Shown piece by piece: positions 12,351 to 23,929 of a DNA stretch of 64,000 nucleotides. Source of the DNA: Arcuatula senhousia (Eukaryota > Mollusca > Bivalvia > Mytilida > Mytilidae); contig OZ020308.1 in NCBI GenBank assembly GCA_963971305.1, positions 31,339,275 through 31,403,274 on the forward strand, in the 5' to 3' direction. The notes beneath the pieces were generated by a model. The model made no database searches. It was not told the origin of the DNA and worked only from the letters and a program-made list of their open reading frames with translations. Made by a program: the position numbers and the translations under genes. Each line of letters opens with the position of its first letter. The stretch's first letter is position 1.

Positions 12351-12900
12351 TCAATAATAAGGTCCACCACCACGGCCTCCTGCATATCTGCCCCGGAAAG
12401 GCCTTCTGGCTCTGTTTCCACGAACATAAGATCCCCTTGGCGGATATCGAATATTTGCTTTTCTTCTTGGTAGGTCAAGCACCCTATCTATTGAATCACG
12501 AATATTTGCGGCGAGTAGCGACACTCCATTTTGAGAAAGGTGTACACCATCTTGACTATCAAAATATTTTGCTAATGGTTCACCTTTGTATGCAAGGTTG
12601 CTATTGTCACACATATGGACATCAGGGCTGTCTTGAAATTTGTCTTTTAACATAGCACTTGCTATCATAGCATTATGATTTAATGTTTTCTTATCTGACC
12701 TCGGAGTAGGTAGGGAGATCACAATTTTTGTATTTACATATAGCTCCTGAGTCTGTTTAATGATGTCTTCCATTTTGCCAACGCACCACTGTGGAGATTG
12801 TGACTTTAAGTCATTTGTTAATGAGTGGAACACTATTACATTCGGGGTGTTTTCCAGACTTTGAATTGTTAGGAAAACAGCACCTGGTCGGGTCAGATCA
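12351..12900 (-). pseudogene. LINE ORF1, SGNH/GDSL esterase-like, 5'-truncated
   Basis: The frame is open from about 12900, reading AVFLTIQSLENTPNVIVFHS, and then through a GTG often taken as start at 12833. Further features are TKIVISLPTPR and the block DGVHLSQNGVSLLAANI, which carries the D-x2-H of the SGNH hydrolase catalytic block V. The C-terminus is basic and Gly-rich (RGNRARRPFRGRYAGGRGGG), an RGG-type RNA-binding tail ending PYY. Esterase domains occur in ORF1 of CR1-group LINEs. The N-terminal blocks with the catalytic Ser are missing, which fits 5' truncation. Just upstream the frame meets TGA. Confidence 0.75.
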
Positions 12901-12905
12901 GTGGG

Positions 12906-13809
12906 TCAGATGAGTACAGATTACTATAATGCTTTAACATGACCTACATTAGGCATGTTAAGCACATGGGGAATAAAATGTTTGAAAATAAGTCCACCTT
13001 AACAAATTAATTAACAAACAACGCATGTGTCATCCTGAGATCTTTGAACGCTTCTGTGTACTGTTTACCTTGCATTTCAATGACCATGAATAAGAAAAAG
13101 TTCAAAAGGTCAATCGTAATTCTAAATAAGCGAAAGAGAATTAAGCCTTTCTTCTAATAATTTTTGTAACTTGTTTAAAATAGTGCAAATTTAACTTACA
13201 TTTACAAAGATTGAACCATTGGTTCTATTCTGACGATAAAATTTATATTGGAGTGTGGTTTTAACATGATTTTCGGCTGAATAAGAGATTGTTAATCAGT
13301 TTTTACCAATCGAAAAGTGCTTGAATCACTTGAGCATTATAAAAACAGTAGTTCATCTCCATCGTGGTTTTTGAAGTTTATGAGATATCAACTACGGACA
13401 CGAGAGGTTGACAAGCGATGAATTTACGGACGCATACATAAATTTATGTAAAAAATTCCCAAGCAGGTGCAAAATATTCAAAGGATTTAAAAAAACTAGT
13501 ATAAAAATAAATTTATAAATAAATATTTTGCCAACTTAAAATATCTCATACCGTCAGTTTTTACCGAGAGACGTTAAAACATCAATTAAAATCAAGGGAA
13601 GCATAAAATAATTGAATGGTGTCTTTTTGGGTGTTTTCAAAGCTATGTGAAAAAAAAACATACAAATTTTAAGGCTTTGATTTTTTTACAGAACCCCACC
13701 GGGACATAGACAGTTTAACAGTTATTGATGGAAATTCAAACCTCAGTTCAATGGTAATTAATTAATAAAAAAGATCATAACAACATTTCCGAACTGGAAA
13801 TTTCAATTG
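12906..13809. other. AT-rich sequence, nothing recognised
   Basis: No coding or repeat signal that I can support, apart from short homopolymers. Confidence 0.5.
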
Positions 13810-14065
13810 TTATCTGGTTGTGTCAAAAAAGAAGAAGACATACATTGTAAACTAAAGAATTGAGGATCAGAATGGTGTTGCAGTGACATTCGAGTGTAAA
13901 AAGTCTGAAAGAGCAACGACAAAACCGGTAAACATGAAAAAGAACAGCAAGAGGAAACACAAAATCAACTGAACAGCAATCAACAGCCCAAACTCAAGTC
14001 GTAACAAGAGTGAGCTTGGGTGCTCCGGAAGAGTAAGCGGTTCCTGTCTGCTCGAGCACACCGGT
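13810..14065 (-). mobile_element. Penelope-like element 3' remnant
   Basis: Contains GGTGCTCCGGAAGAGTAAGC and GCTCGAGCACACCGGT, matching loci at 34262-34345 and 62378-62425. Its other half (minus strand ...TTGATTTTGTGTTTC... and CATGTTTACCGG) matches plus-strand sequence at 55690-55740, next to an RT fragment. The 65-codon minus frame here is not a gene. Confidence 0.6.
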
Positions 14066-14640
14066 ATACAAATACAAATTTTAAGAATTTTATAAAATTG
14101 TTTGTAAATTTATTTCGTTCACATTTTATTGAATTATAAACATGACCTTTAGGCACAGAACGAATAAAAAATATAATTTGCTAGAGCCATATATCTGTCT
14201 ATTCCTATTATATTTCTTTAATATTATGAAAATAGCATGTACTTGACACATTGGTACATTTTGGAAGAAGAGGAAGAAATGGTGCAATAGAACCAACTAA
14301 TTTCAACCTATTTTTTTCTTTAGTTGCTTTTGAAATACTTGTGTCTTATGTATAAGGTGTATAAAGTACAATCAGTACAATCAGTTCATTTTTTTTCAGT
14401 GAAAGACAAGAATAATGCTTAAAAACAGACGTTAATAAATTTAGAAGATGGCAAGAAGGATTTCGCCAGGAGTTTATTTATCATAACCATGATTCAAGTG
14501 CATGGGACTCTTTTTTAAAGTTCTCAACTCAACATTATACATTGAATCATCAAAGAGGTTCAGACTTATTGTTTGAAAATCCTTCATTTTGAATACAACA
14601 TATAATCCTAAAAAAACACACACACATTGCAAACTTCTAT
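14066..14640. other. No recognised feature
   Basis: AT-rich; a short minus frame at 14474-14683 runs into a dispersed repeat and is not supported. Confidence 0.5.
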
Positions 14641-15090
14641 TGACGTTATTATTAAAAACGAAAGAATATGGAATATGTGCCAAAAAGACACGATCCAGAT
14701 ATTGAAATGATTTTAATAAATGTACAAAAGCATAATTTTACTGCGTGTGAAGCGCTTTTCTGGATTAACCTTCATCAGACACACTAGGAGTAGAAAACTT
14801 GGAAAACCGGTAGAATATTAGATTTGATTACAAAAATGCCAAAAAATATTACAACAATGACCAAACAGATAAATTTATTATTTGAAAAAAAAAACAGCCA
14901 AACGTTGTCAATTTTTGGAAATATGAAAACTGTGTCTTTCGAACACATATTCCAGTACTCGAAAATATATAAAAGCATACAACTGAAGCACGGGGAAGCT
15001 TTCTACGACCTCCACACGGCACTAAAGCCAAACTCTGAAATAATATTAAAAACGAAAGAATATGGAATATGTGTCAAAAAGAGTTTAGTT
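14641..15090 (-). mobile_element. Possible retrozyme-like repeat with flanking direct repeats
   Basis: A roughly 40-bp sequence with AAAAACGAAAGAATATGGAA occurs at 14652 and again near 15044, about 394 bp apart in the same orientation. A hammerhead-like motif lies between them on the minus strand. This dimer-like arrangement resembles non-autonomous ribozyme retroelements. The plus-strand 93-codon frame at 14824-15105 lies wholly within it and ends in the second direct repeat, so I do not call a gene. Confidence 0.45.
14743..14784 (-). ncRNA. Candidate hammerhead ribozyme (degenerate)
   Basis: On the minus strand: stem I 5' arm GTGTGT, core CTGATGA, stem II AGG-loop-CCA, GAAA, a short stem III with a GCGC loop, TTC at the cleavage position, then the stem I 3' arm ACACGC. 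Stem I pairs over 6 bp with one wobble and stem III over 2 bp. The base next to the core in stem II would be an A/A mismatch where active ribozymes usually have G-C, so activity is doubtful. Confidence 0.5.
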
Positions 15091-15399
15091 CGTATCGTTA
15101 AGTAATTTGATTCATATCATTACTTTTTTCTATCATATAAATAGAAATAAATTAAACGCACAATTATGCACGAGTGTTTATTGTATAATTGTAAAATAGA
15201 TAAAAGTATAAAAGTATATTTGTATATTTTGTGATATTATTAATATGATTTATATGTTTATTTTATAATATAATCATCTTTAAAACGTGTTTTAAATACC
15301 AAATCTTCCAAATTCAAACCTATGCGAAAAATAATTGGTACCAAAAATATTCTTACGTTCCCTAAATATGCTAAAACGAATATGGATAGTCAGATGCTA

Positions 15400-15995
15400 A
15401 AAGGTCAGCAGAAATTTCTACTTTCTAATACTTCTCCAAAGTTCTCCAAACTATCTATTTCGGAATAAATGTTAATTTTGAGAGTTCTATAATTTATCGT
15501 TATCGGCAGACATTTCTGCTTTCTGGTGATGATTTTGAAAGTTCTATATAGATTATTATTTTCAGCAGAAATTTCTGCTTTCTGTAGATTATTTTAAAAA
15601 TTCTTTAGATTTTGATTTTCAACAAAAATTTCTGCTTTCTAGTGATGATTTTGAAAATTCTTTAGATTATCATTTTGAGCAGAAATTTCTGCTTTCTGGT
15701 GATGATTGTGAAAATTCTATAGATTATCGTTTTCAGCAGAAATTTCTGCTTTCTGGTAATGATTTTGAAAATTCTTTAAATATCATTTTCAGCAGAAATT
15801 TCTCTATTCCAGGCAAAATTTTGAAAATGTTATAAAATATTTTATTGGCAGAATTTTTTCTTTCCAGCGACTATTTTGAAATTAAAAAAAGCATCTTTAT
15901 CAGCAGAAATTTCTGCTTACAAGTCTCCTAATGATTATTTTAAAGTTCTCTAAACCATCTTTATCAGCAGAAATTTCTGCTTTCTATTTTAGCTT
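15400..15995. repeat. ~55-65 bp tandem repeat carrying a 16-bp palindrome
   Basis: About ten units, each with CAGCAGAAATTTCTGCTTTC or a variant. The inner AGCAGAAATTTCTGCT is a perfect 16-bp palindrome, kept better than the surrounding TGATTTTGAAAATTCTTTAG spacer. No open frame. Confidence 0.85.
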
Positions 15996-16757
15996 CCGTA
16001 AATCATCTGCCTTAAGAGAACGAATTTAAACTTTCAAAGATTCAATTTTAAATTTACTGTATAAAAATCATGATTTATATGCCCTGACAGAAAGAATTTT
16101 CGACAAATACACTTTTGAAGGCTTCAATTTCAAAATCAAGCTGGAAAACGGAAAAGTAAGATTTTCCTTTTTTATTTTGGACAGCGTTTTTGTTAGAATT
16201 AACAATAAAAATGTTAAGTTGATTTGACAGTATTTGTGTTTATATCCGACAAGCCAAGAACAAGTTTTGCAAATTAAGACTGCAACCCCACAAGTGAATC
16301 GCACCAGTGGTATTTCTTTCGTTAGGTCGTATAGTTATATGTTACGTATCAAAACATTGCTTACAAATATATTTCAGATTATCAATTGTGTTGAAACATT
16401 TGAACTCTTTGTTCATGTTGTGCATGGTTGCAGTTAACATATACGCGGCTTTCATATACAAGATCAAAATTTTGCACTTCCTGACTTTGTCAGTTAATTC
16501 TAGTTGGCCAAATTTCATGGAGTGAAATATCTGGGTTTTCAAGTGGCTGGTCACAGGAGAGGAAAATAATTTTCAGAACTATTTTTCTTAGTAAACTAAC
16601 TACAAATCACATTCCTTTGATATTTGGTATGCAGCATCAGCTTAATTGTGGGATTTGATGTAAGGTCTGTCACCCAACTATTTCTTGTTCAACAAAATCT
16701 GGCTATTTTTGTCTTGGACAGGGCTATTATTATTATAATTTTAATGTATTTTTGTAG
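15996..16757. other. Sequence upstream of first visible sacsin-like exon
   Basis: Ends in TATTTTTGTAG, the splice acceptor of the 16758 exon. I looked for the preceding sacsin exon (ubiquitin-like domain and the FGQ-x-LTxRL lead-in) and did not find it. The short frames at 16068-16554 overlap one another on both strands and match nothing. Confidence 0.5.
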
Positions 16758-16871
16758 GAATTAGTACAGAATGCTGAGGATGCAGGAGCTTGTAGGATGA
16801 AAATGTTGTTCTTGAGCAAACTTGAACAGGGGCCAGAAACAAAGACTACAGAGAGGAGCAAGTATTTTCAG
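16758..16871 (+). CDS. Sacsin-like gene, exon with N-box of first ATPase module
   Basis: 114 bp, 38 codons, flanked by TTTTGTAG acceptor and CAG/GTATTG donor, both phase 0. It begins ELVQNAEDAGACRMKMLF and ends ERSKYFQ. ELVQNAEDAGA is motif I of the Hsp90/histidine-kinase-type ATPase fold as found in sacsin internal repeats (E, N and D/A for Mg-ATP binding). The protein continues in the 29622 exon. In sacsin the lead-in (FGQ..., usually ~20 residues) lies just before this; it must be in an exon outside the visible set. Sacsin is a large cytosolic co-chaperone linked to intermediate filaments and mitochondria in vertebrates. The role here is inferred by family. Confidence 0.88.
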
Positions 16872-16925
16872 GTATTGTAATTTATAAACAGTTAAAATGC
16901 GTTTCTATTACTCAACTACTCTATT

Positions 16926-19535
16926 TTTAGCTAACATGTAGACCAAAGGTCCGTGCTATCTATTGCCATCACTTGGCATCTGTTGTCATCGGTGTCTGCT
17001 GTCTGTCGTCTGTTGTCTCTTAAAGATTTTTCAAAAATCCTCTCCTCTGAAACTACTCAACATAATTTAATGAGAGCTTAGTATGATTGATCCTTAGGGT
17101 GTCCTGCACAGAAGTTGTGTTTCAGCTGGAGTCAACCTACTGTTTTTGGCTTGTAAATCATAATGCATTAGAGGTAGAGAAAATCTGGTGCTCCTATCCT
17201 TCTTCAGCATATAAGCTCTACAAAAGTTTCCATTTGGTAGAGATTGTAAGATGACTCCTTGAAGGGGTTATGGCCCTTTAAAGGTAAAAAAAGTGGTTTT
17301 TTTTATGTTTTTGGCTTATAACATGTATAAAAACTATTGCAGATAGAAAAAATGCTACTGCTTGCTTATACCTTCTGCTCATGCAAAGTCTCTATTGGTT
17401 CAAAAGTGTCAGATGACCCCTTGTAGGGTCTATTGCCTGTTAAAGGTAAAAATAGCGTGTTTTGTTCACCAGACCTGAAGGGCCATGTGAGCTTTTGCCG
17501 TCTCTTTGTGTCTGTCCTACGTCTGTCCTTAAACTATTTAAAACAACAACTCTTCTGACACAATATTAGTTCATTCGCAACCCAACTTTCTATGTTTGTT
17601 CATTAGCATAAGATGCTTGAAACTGATGTGGAGATTTTTTTTGTCATAAAACATGGGGGCTGTGGCTAAAAATAGAACATAGGGGTAAATAGCAAACTTT
17701 AAAACGGCTACAGCATGTACAGATGGCGAAATTCTAGCACAGATAAAAGTGATCAACTTGTCAAGATTAACCTACCCTAAAACTAATGACCCATGTAGAT
17801 GTGATTGCCCTGTTTAGCTCATCTAAACGGAAGGGTCATGTGAGCTATTGCCATCACTTGGCGTCCATCATCCATCTGTTGTCCATCCCTCCGTTGTTCA
17901 TCAATCCATCGTCCATTAACTTTTTCAAATGTTTACTCCTCTGACACCATAATTCCAATTGCAACCAAACTTGGTACAGTTGTTTATTGGCAAGGGTGCT
18001 TAAAATTATTGTTTGGATTTTTGATTCATAAAAAAACATGGCCCAAACGGCTAAAAATAGAACATAAGGGCAAATTGCAATTTTTTGCAAATAACTCAAA
18101 AACGGTGACAGATATCAAAAAGGGTAAAAGTGAACAAGATCTCAAGATCGAACTGCCCATGAGAGAAATTTTAAAGAAGATTCAACGACCCATGTAGGAG
18201 TTATTGTCCTTTTTGTGGATTTTTTTCCAAATTTTGTGATTATGAGGCTCAATATCTTGAAAACCATTGAAAAGATAATTATTTGAGAAATTTAAATTGC
18301 ATATTGTTCATTACATAAAGATCTACAAAATATGTAACAGGGTTTAAGTTGTAGGATTGTTCATTTTAGGATTATTCCCCCTAGAACCTCAAAACTGACA
18401 ATTTTTACAGCTCATTATATTAGCATTGTTTACTCCTCTGACACGTTATGTTCAATAGCAATAAAACTTAACATGCTTAATACAGTTGCTTATTGGCATG
18501 GGTGCTTCAAAAGTATTGTTGTATTTTTGATTCATAAAAAACATGGCCACCGTGACTAAAAATAGAACATAGGGATAAATTGCAGTTTTTTTGCAAATAA
18601 CTTAAAAATGGTCAAGAGATATGAAAATTATTATGGGATGAAAAAGTGATCATCAATTCAAAATTAAAAATTTGAGAAAAATCTTGTACCCCAAGCAGGA
18701 GTTATTGTCCTTTTTCTTGATTTTTTTTCCAAACTTTGCACTTATAAGTTCAGTATCTTAAAAACTTGACAAGATATTTGAGAAATTTAAATTGCCTATT
18801 GTTAAGCACATTAAGACCTACAAATTATTTAAGAGTCATTATTTGTAGGACCATTGCTTTTTAGAGTTCTTCCTCTTAAGATGTCACAGGTGAACATTGT
18901 CTGTGCCATTCCCCATTGTTCTGTTGATTCATTTATTTTTTTGGGTACCAATTTTCATGGTTTGATGAGAAATGAATCAGTTTGTAAAATCTTAAATTCA
19001 TGGTTTTGAAGACTGTTGCATGCAGGTCAATGTTAAATTTCCTTTCATGGCCGGGGCGTTAATTTTTGTGGGTAAAGGCCACCCACGAAAACCAACAAAA
19101 TTGACAGCCCACGAATAATAATGAAACCACAGTATTACAAACTGCTAAAACTACAGAAAAGCTGCTAATTACAATATTGCTTAGTAAGTCAAGCCCTACT
19201 TTAAACTCAATATATTGGAGTTTTTAAATGACCCCTTATAGGAGATATGGTTCCTTGAATGAGGCAAAGAGGCACCAATGGGGCATTCCAGTGTCAACAG
19301 TCTGAATGTCAAAATAACTGTCTATAGCTTATCACTTGCAAAATGTGAAAAATAATAAATCACGTTTGATTGCCAAAGTATGTTAAGCTAATTGAACTCT
19401 ACACTTTAATCATGTAAATGTATTAAGTTAATTGATGTTGTCAGATGAGCCCTTATATTAAAGTTATTGCCCTTTAAATGTAAAAAAAAGTCATTTAAGT
19501 CAGGTGAGTGATTCGGGCTCCTGGGAGCCTTTTGT
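16926..19535 (+). repeat. Dispersed intronic repeat family (GTGAGCTATTGCCATCACTTGG), several units
   Basis: Units begin with AGCTCA...TGAGCTATTGCCATCACTT (17816 and 19537 are clear starts) and contain ACTCCTCTGACAC, ACATGGCC...CTAAAAATAGAACATA and ATCTTGAAAAC. They end in AGGCTCCTGGGAGCCT followed by CTTGTT or TTTGTT (19515-19535). The body is internally tandem: the segment starting 17934 repeats at 18429, about 495 bp on. The end of one unit (19535) abuts the start of the next (19537). Further copies lie at 23930-24972, 25959-25990, 27440-29165, 32620-32815 and 33470-34000. No proteins. Confidence 0.8.
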
Positions 19536-19835
19536 TAGCTCACGTCAAGGTGTGAGCTATTGCCATCACTTGGCATCCTTCATCCTATGTCTTTGTATGT
19601 CGTCTGTTAACAATTTTTTCAAAAATCTTCTCCTTTGAAACCCCTGAACAATATTAAATGAAACTAAGTATGATTGATCCTTAGGGTGTCCTGCACAAAA
19701 GTTGTGTTTTGTTTCTCCATTCGTCATAAAACATGGCCACTGTTGTTAAAGATAGACTAAGGGGGTCAGGCAACTTTTTTGGCCTGTAAATCAAAAAGTA
19801 TAAAAGAAAGTGAAAATCAGATGCAACCTTCTTTT

Positions 19836-20464
19836 TATACCCCCGCTTCGAAGAAGAGGGGGGTATACTGTTTTACCCTTGTCCGTCCGTCCGTTCGTCC
19901 GTTCGTCCGTCCGTAACAAAACTTCTGTCGCTGTTTTCTAAGTAACTACATGAGATAGAGGTCTGATATTTTGTATACAGCTTTATCTTATAGTGCCATA
20001 TGGTGTATACCGATTTTATGTTCCTAGGTAGTCTACTTCCTGTTTACCCAATACTTAGGTTTTTACACATAATGGACATAAATGCAAAATTTCCGTCAAA
20101 GTTTCCCAAGCAACTACATGAGATAAAGGTTTGATATTTTGTATACAGCTTTATCCTATAGTGCCATATGGTGTATACCGATTTTATGCTCCTAGGTAGT
20201 GTACTTCTTGTTAACCGAATACTTAGGTTTTTACACATAATGGACATAAATGTTAAATTTCCGTCACAATTTACCAAGCAACTACATGAGATAGAGGTCT
20301 GATATTTTGTATACAGCTTTATCCTATAGTCCTATATGGTGTATAACGATTTTATGTTCATAGGTCAACCACTTCCTGTTTACCAAGTATTTAAACTTGT
20401 ATGCGTGGCTTAGTTTGGGGAGCGGGGGTATCACTAGTGAGCATTAGCTCACAGATTTACTTGT
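19836..20464 (+). repeat. Hairpin-ended dispersed element with (GTCC)n and ~168-bp internal repeats
   Basis: Starts with a perfect 9-bp hairpin, TATACCCCC (19836-19844) pairing GGGGGTATA (19859-19867), with CTTCGAAG in the loop. Next comes a GTCCGTCCGTCCGTTCGTCC microsatellite and about three ~168-bp units (CTACATGAGATAGAGGTCTG, TGGTGTATACCGATTTTATG). Near the 3' end GCGGGGGTAT (20422-20431) is the inverse of the start. The end reads TTTACTTGTTT. The small minus frame at 20044-20277 is a repeat translation. Confidence 0.75.
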
Positions 20465-21149
20465 TTAAGCATGATCAAAAGCTCTTCAAAAGTCTCCGTT
20501 GGGTTGAAGCTGTCAGATTACTCCTTAAAGGGGTTATGGCCCTTTAAAGGTCATAAATAGCATTTTTTCATGTACGTATTTCCACTATAGAATAAAAAAG
20601 TATATCGCAGCTAAAAAAGCTATTGCTTGCTTAACTTTTCACAACTGAAATTCAGCTCAATAAAATTATTTATAAAAGGAAATGGAGTAAATTCAACATT
20701 GAGACCATAACACAAATATGTAAACTCCAACTGCAATTAGTTTTATGAGCTGTATGGCCATTTCAGAATTTTATTCCTCATCAGCAGCAATTATAAGGAC
20801 CCTTGACATTGGAAATCCACAATTCAAAACAACCCCAGCAAAATGAACAGTTACTTTTCATGAATGTTTCATAAAATCCAGAAAAGCACTTCACACGCAG
20901 TGAAATGTTGCTGTATTACTACTCATGGTTTCAAATTCAGTTCAGTTAATTTTAATACCAGTTTGAAATCTTAATTGTAAAAAAAAGTACATTATGCTCC
21001 AGGATAACAAGAAGAGGCAGAGCTAGGCTAAAGACATAACAATAATTCAGAAGTATGATTTGGAAGAAATGAAAATTAGAATTGTTAGCATAAAAAGAAT
21101 ATTACAATTGATAAACTCCATGACCTCCAGGAAACAAATTATAGATAAT
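20465..21149. other. Intron sequence with diverged retroelement scraps
   Basis: Holds fragments similar to 26670-26830 (ATAAAAGGAAATGGAGTAAA). Near 20875 there is a string, CCAGAAAAGCACTTCACACG, resembling the 3' half of the 14743 hammerhead, but the CTGATGA core is missing. No gene. Confidence 0.45.
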
Positions 21150-23510
21150 AGAAGAAAATGAGATTTGGAATAAGTGTACGCGACACAGCCTACAATATAA
21201 ACGTAAATTTACATGGAAAACAGCCAGCAGCCTCCCGTACGAGATTTTAAGGCGTAAGACGCCCGTATATTTGTTAAATCCTGGCGTATCATTGGCGTAT
21301 TTAAAAAAATACGCCCTAAATTTAGACGTACCCGTATTTTGGAACAAATTACGCCAGGATTCCTTTCAAGCGTATTTCAGAAATACGTCTGTTTCTTGGC
21401 GTATCCTGAGATACAGGCGTATTTTTCAACTTTTAACATTTTTACGGCCGTAATTTTCTTAAGACGTATTTTTTAAAAACAAGAGTCATCACTGAGCGTG
21501 CCCATACTTATATTTCCTGTAACCTTGAACATTTTGAATTTGACTTTGGAGCCAAAACAATGATTGTTTTTGTTGGAAGTTTAAAACTGCAATTCCAAGA
21601 AAAAAACCATAGCAAAACTTATGAATCATGAAGATTTGATTTGTTAGTACTTTTAATAACACTTTAATTCTATTAACATTGTTCAAATAAGATATGATTC
21701 TGATAAATTCATCATTTGATTAATTTTGAATCTAAAACTCAGATTATCCTGAGTATTATATATGATATGTAACTGTTTTGATTTCCTTGCATTTGATTTT
21801 GTGAATTTGAATTTTTATACTTTACCACACATATACTGTAATTCATAGTCATTAAATTTGAAATATATTAATTTATGCTTCAACTGCAATTTATTATGTC
21901 ACTTTAAATTAAAAGTGCAACACAATATTATTTAATAGTAATAATGCAAAGTTCCAATCTTATAATTGTTGTCTTAAGTTTTGAATAAGAGTTACATATA
22001 TATATAGGATTAAAGTCAATATATTTTAGATCAGAAAAAATACACAAAACAATTTTCTTGCTTGTGTTTGTTTATATCTTGTAACATGTACATTTACTGT
22101 AACCTTCTCATTCATTGTATGGATATTAATAAGAATACGCCCTAATTTTTGGGGCGTATTTTGTAAATTTATACGGCCGTACAAAAGCAAATATACGCCC
22201 GTATTTCCATAAGCGCATATAATTTCCCTTTAATAAAAATACGTCTGAACTCATTTAAATATTTCGCGCAAATATACGGGCGTCGTACGTCTAAGCTTAT
22301 GCTTGTGTCTATGGGAAATACGGACGTATTTCAAGAATATCCAGGCGTATATACAATTTTATACGCCCTGATAATTGCTTGAATATACGCCCGTAATTTA
22401 TAGAAAATACGCCAAGAAAATTTCGTACGGGCTTCAATGTGACCAGTGGTCGCTGCTCGCTGTTTTTCAATTGGCCCCTGGATTGAAAATAAATTACATA
22501 TGATTCAAGCCCAATCCTAAAGTGCAATGAAAGACCCTCTTCTTGACAAAAAACAATTAACATAAATTCGACTAAATACAAACATAAGCTTTGATAAAGA
22601 TTCCTGGCTAAGGACAGGCACATTGCAAATGTGACAGGGTTAAACTAGTTTTTTGGCGCCAACCTTCCCCCTATTGATAATCAATAACAAAGCACAAACT
22701 AACACACAGTAAAAATCAAATCGATAGAAGTTAAATTCAACAAGAGAGTATCTGAGACAAAAGGACAACAATTAATTAACAGGACGTAGAGATACTCTCT
22801 TGAGAACACTCGAAGTTACTGAAAGCTAGCTAAGAAGCATAAAGCTCCTTTTGGACCCTGGTCAATTTTAAAGCTCATCAAGCTGATGCTTCAATGTTTT
22901 CTTTTACAAGTCTAAACACATTTTTTTTAAAAATCTAACTCTGATCTTCGTTTCTTTCTTTTGTTTTCCCTCAAATTTTTTCAAACATGCAGCAATTGGT
23001 AAAATAGAAAATAATGAGATGTGGAATAAGTGTACGCGACACAGTCAACAATCAAGCAGCAATTCAGAAAAACCAAAATGGACAACCGCCAGTAGCCTCT
23101 AATGAGACCAGAAGGCGCTGCTGAAATTGGCCTATGGTCTATTTAAAATGCATATGATTCAAATCAAGCCCTGAAATAGTCACAGATAGGCCCCCTTCTT
23201 AGAAAAGGAACAGAAAACATCAAATAGACAAGTACAAACAAAAGCTTTATCAACAATTCCTGGCTTATGACAGGCACATATAATATGTGGCGGGGTTAGA
23301 CTAGTTTTATTGGCCCAACCTCCCCCTATCAATATTCCTAGACAACGCACAAAAACTAAACACACAATAAAAATCAAATTGATCAAAGTTCAATTCCACT
23401 AGAGAGAACCTTAGACAAAAGACAACAAGAACAAACAAAAGGATGGTAAAGGAACTCTCTATAGAACACTTGCTGTTACTGACAGCTAGCTGAGAATCAC
23501 CAATTGACTG
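21150..23510 (-). repeat. Duplicated mussel-type repeat, first copy split by a TIR element
   Basis: Two copies of a ~500-bp sequence: 21150-21233 plus 22432-22870, and 22990-23510. Shared landmarks are GGAATAAGTGTACGCGACAC, CATATGATTCAA...CAAGCCC, AGGCACAT...GGGTTA-ACTAG and GAACACT...GTTACTGA-AGCTAGCT. The second copy has an uninterrupted AGCCTCTAATGAGACC where the first has the insertion. It resembles a repeat common in mussel genomes; minus is its usual orientation. Minus-strand frames at 22309-22623 and 23180-23386 are translations of it. Confidence 0.7.
21234..22431. mobile_element. Non-autonomous TIR element with iterated GGCGTAT motifs
   Basis: 1198 bp. The left end CCCGTACGAGATTTTAAGGC mirrors the right end CTTGGCGT...CGTACGGG after reverse complementing. 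The first ~240 and last ~300 bp are crowded with GGCGTATTT / AATACGCC motifs in both orientations, while the ~650-bp centre is AT-rich and lacks them. No transposase. Target duplication unresolved (the flank may share CT). Confidence 0.7.
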
Positions 23511-23929
23511 ATTTTAAAAAAAAAACATATTGATTTTAAATCTGACACAACACTTCAGACAATAATTATTTGGTGGAGTGTCATCACTCATAACCCACAT
23601 GCTTGATCCCTATAATGCTTAAAAATGACAATTAGTAAAAAAAAAAGCTTATGGAAGTTTTAAAGTATCTAGTATCAAGTTATCAATATTTCTGCTAAAA
23701 CACTCAATTCAAAGATTTAACCAAAATATTTATTTCATATCCTTTGCCATAGATCTGTTTATAAATAATCTATTTAATATACAGGTCTATGCCTTTGCAT
23801 AATAAATTTTGAAGCAAATTTTTCATTTCCAATGGAATGTCTTTAAACTTGTGAGCTTTATAATAAAAAATAAAATAATACCAGAAAATTCAGGATGCTT
23901 TCACTATAATAAATCTACAAATCTATAAT
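23511..23929. other. AT-rich intron sequence, nothing recognised
   Basis: No coding or defined repeat signal. Confidence 0.5.

Larger units (their letters stand above)
8240..12905 (-). mobile_element. Non-LTR retrotransposon (CR1/Jockey-group-like), 5'-truncated and decayed
   Basis: On the minus strand the order is ORF1 (SGNH esterase-like with an RGG tail), a spacer with tandem repeats, then ORF2: apurinic-type endonuclease, reverse transcriptase, zinc-binding C-terminus. The 5' side stops near 12900, where the ORF1 frame closes, so 5' truncation is likely. The 3' side ends near 8240-8280 in sequence (AATCAGAGGGCCTTTTCAGG) resembling a second LINE tail near 34900. I could not fix a target duplication. 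ORF1 with an esterase domain is typical of CR1-group elements; the clade is an inference. Confidence 0.85.

Noticed and set aside
20866..20905. Hammerhead remnant near CCAGAAAAGCACTTCACACG
   Set aside because: Resembles the 3' half of the 14743 motif but has no CTGATGA core.
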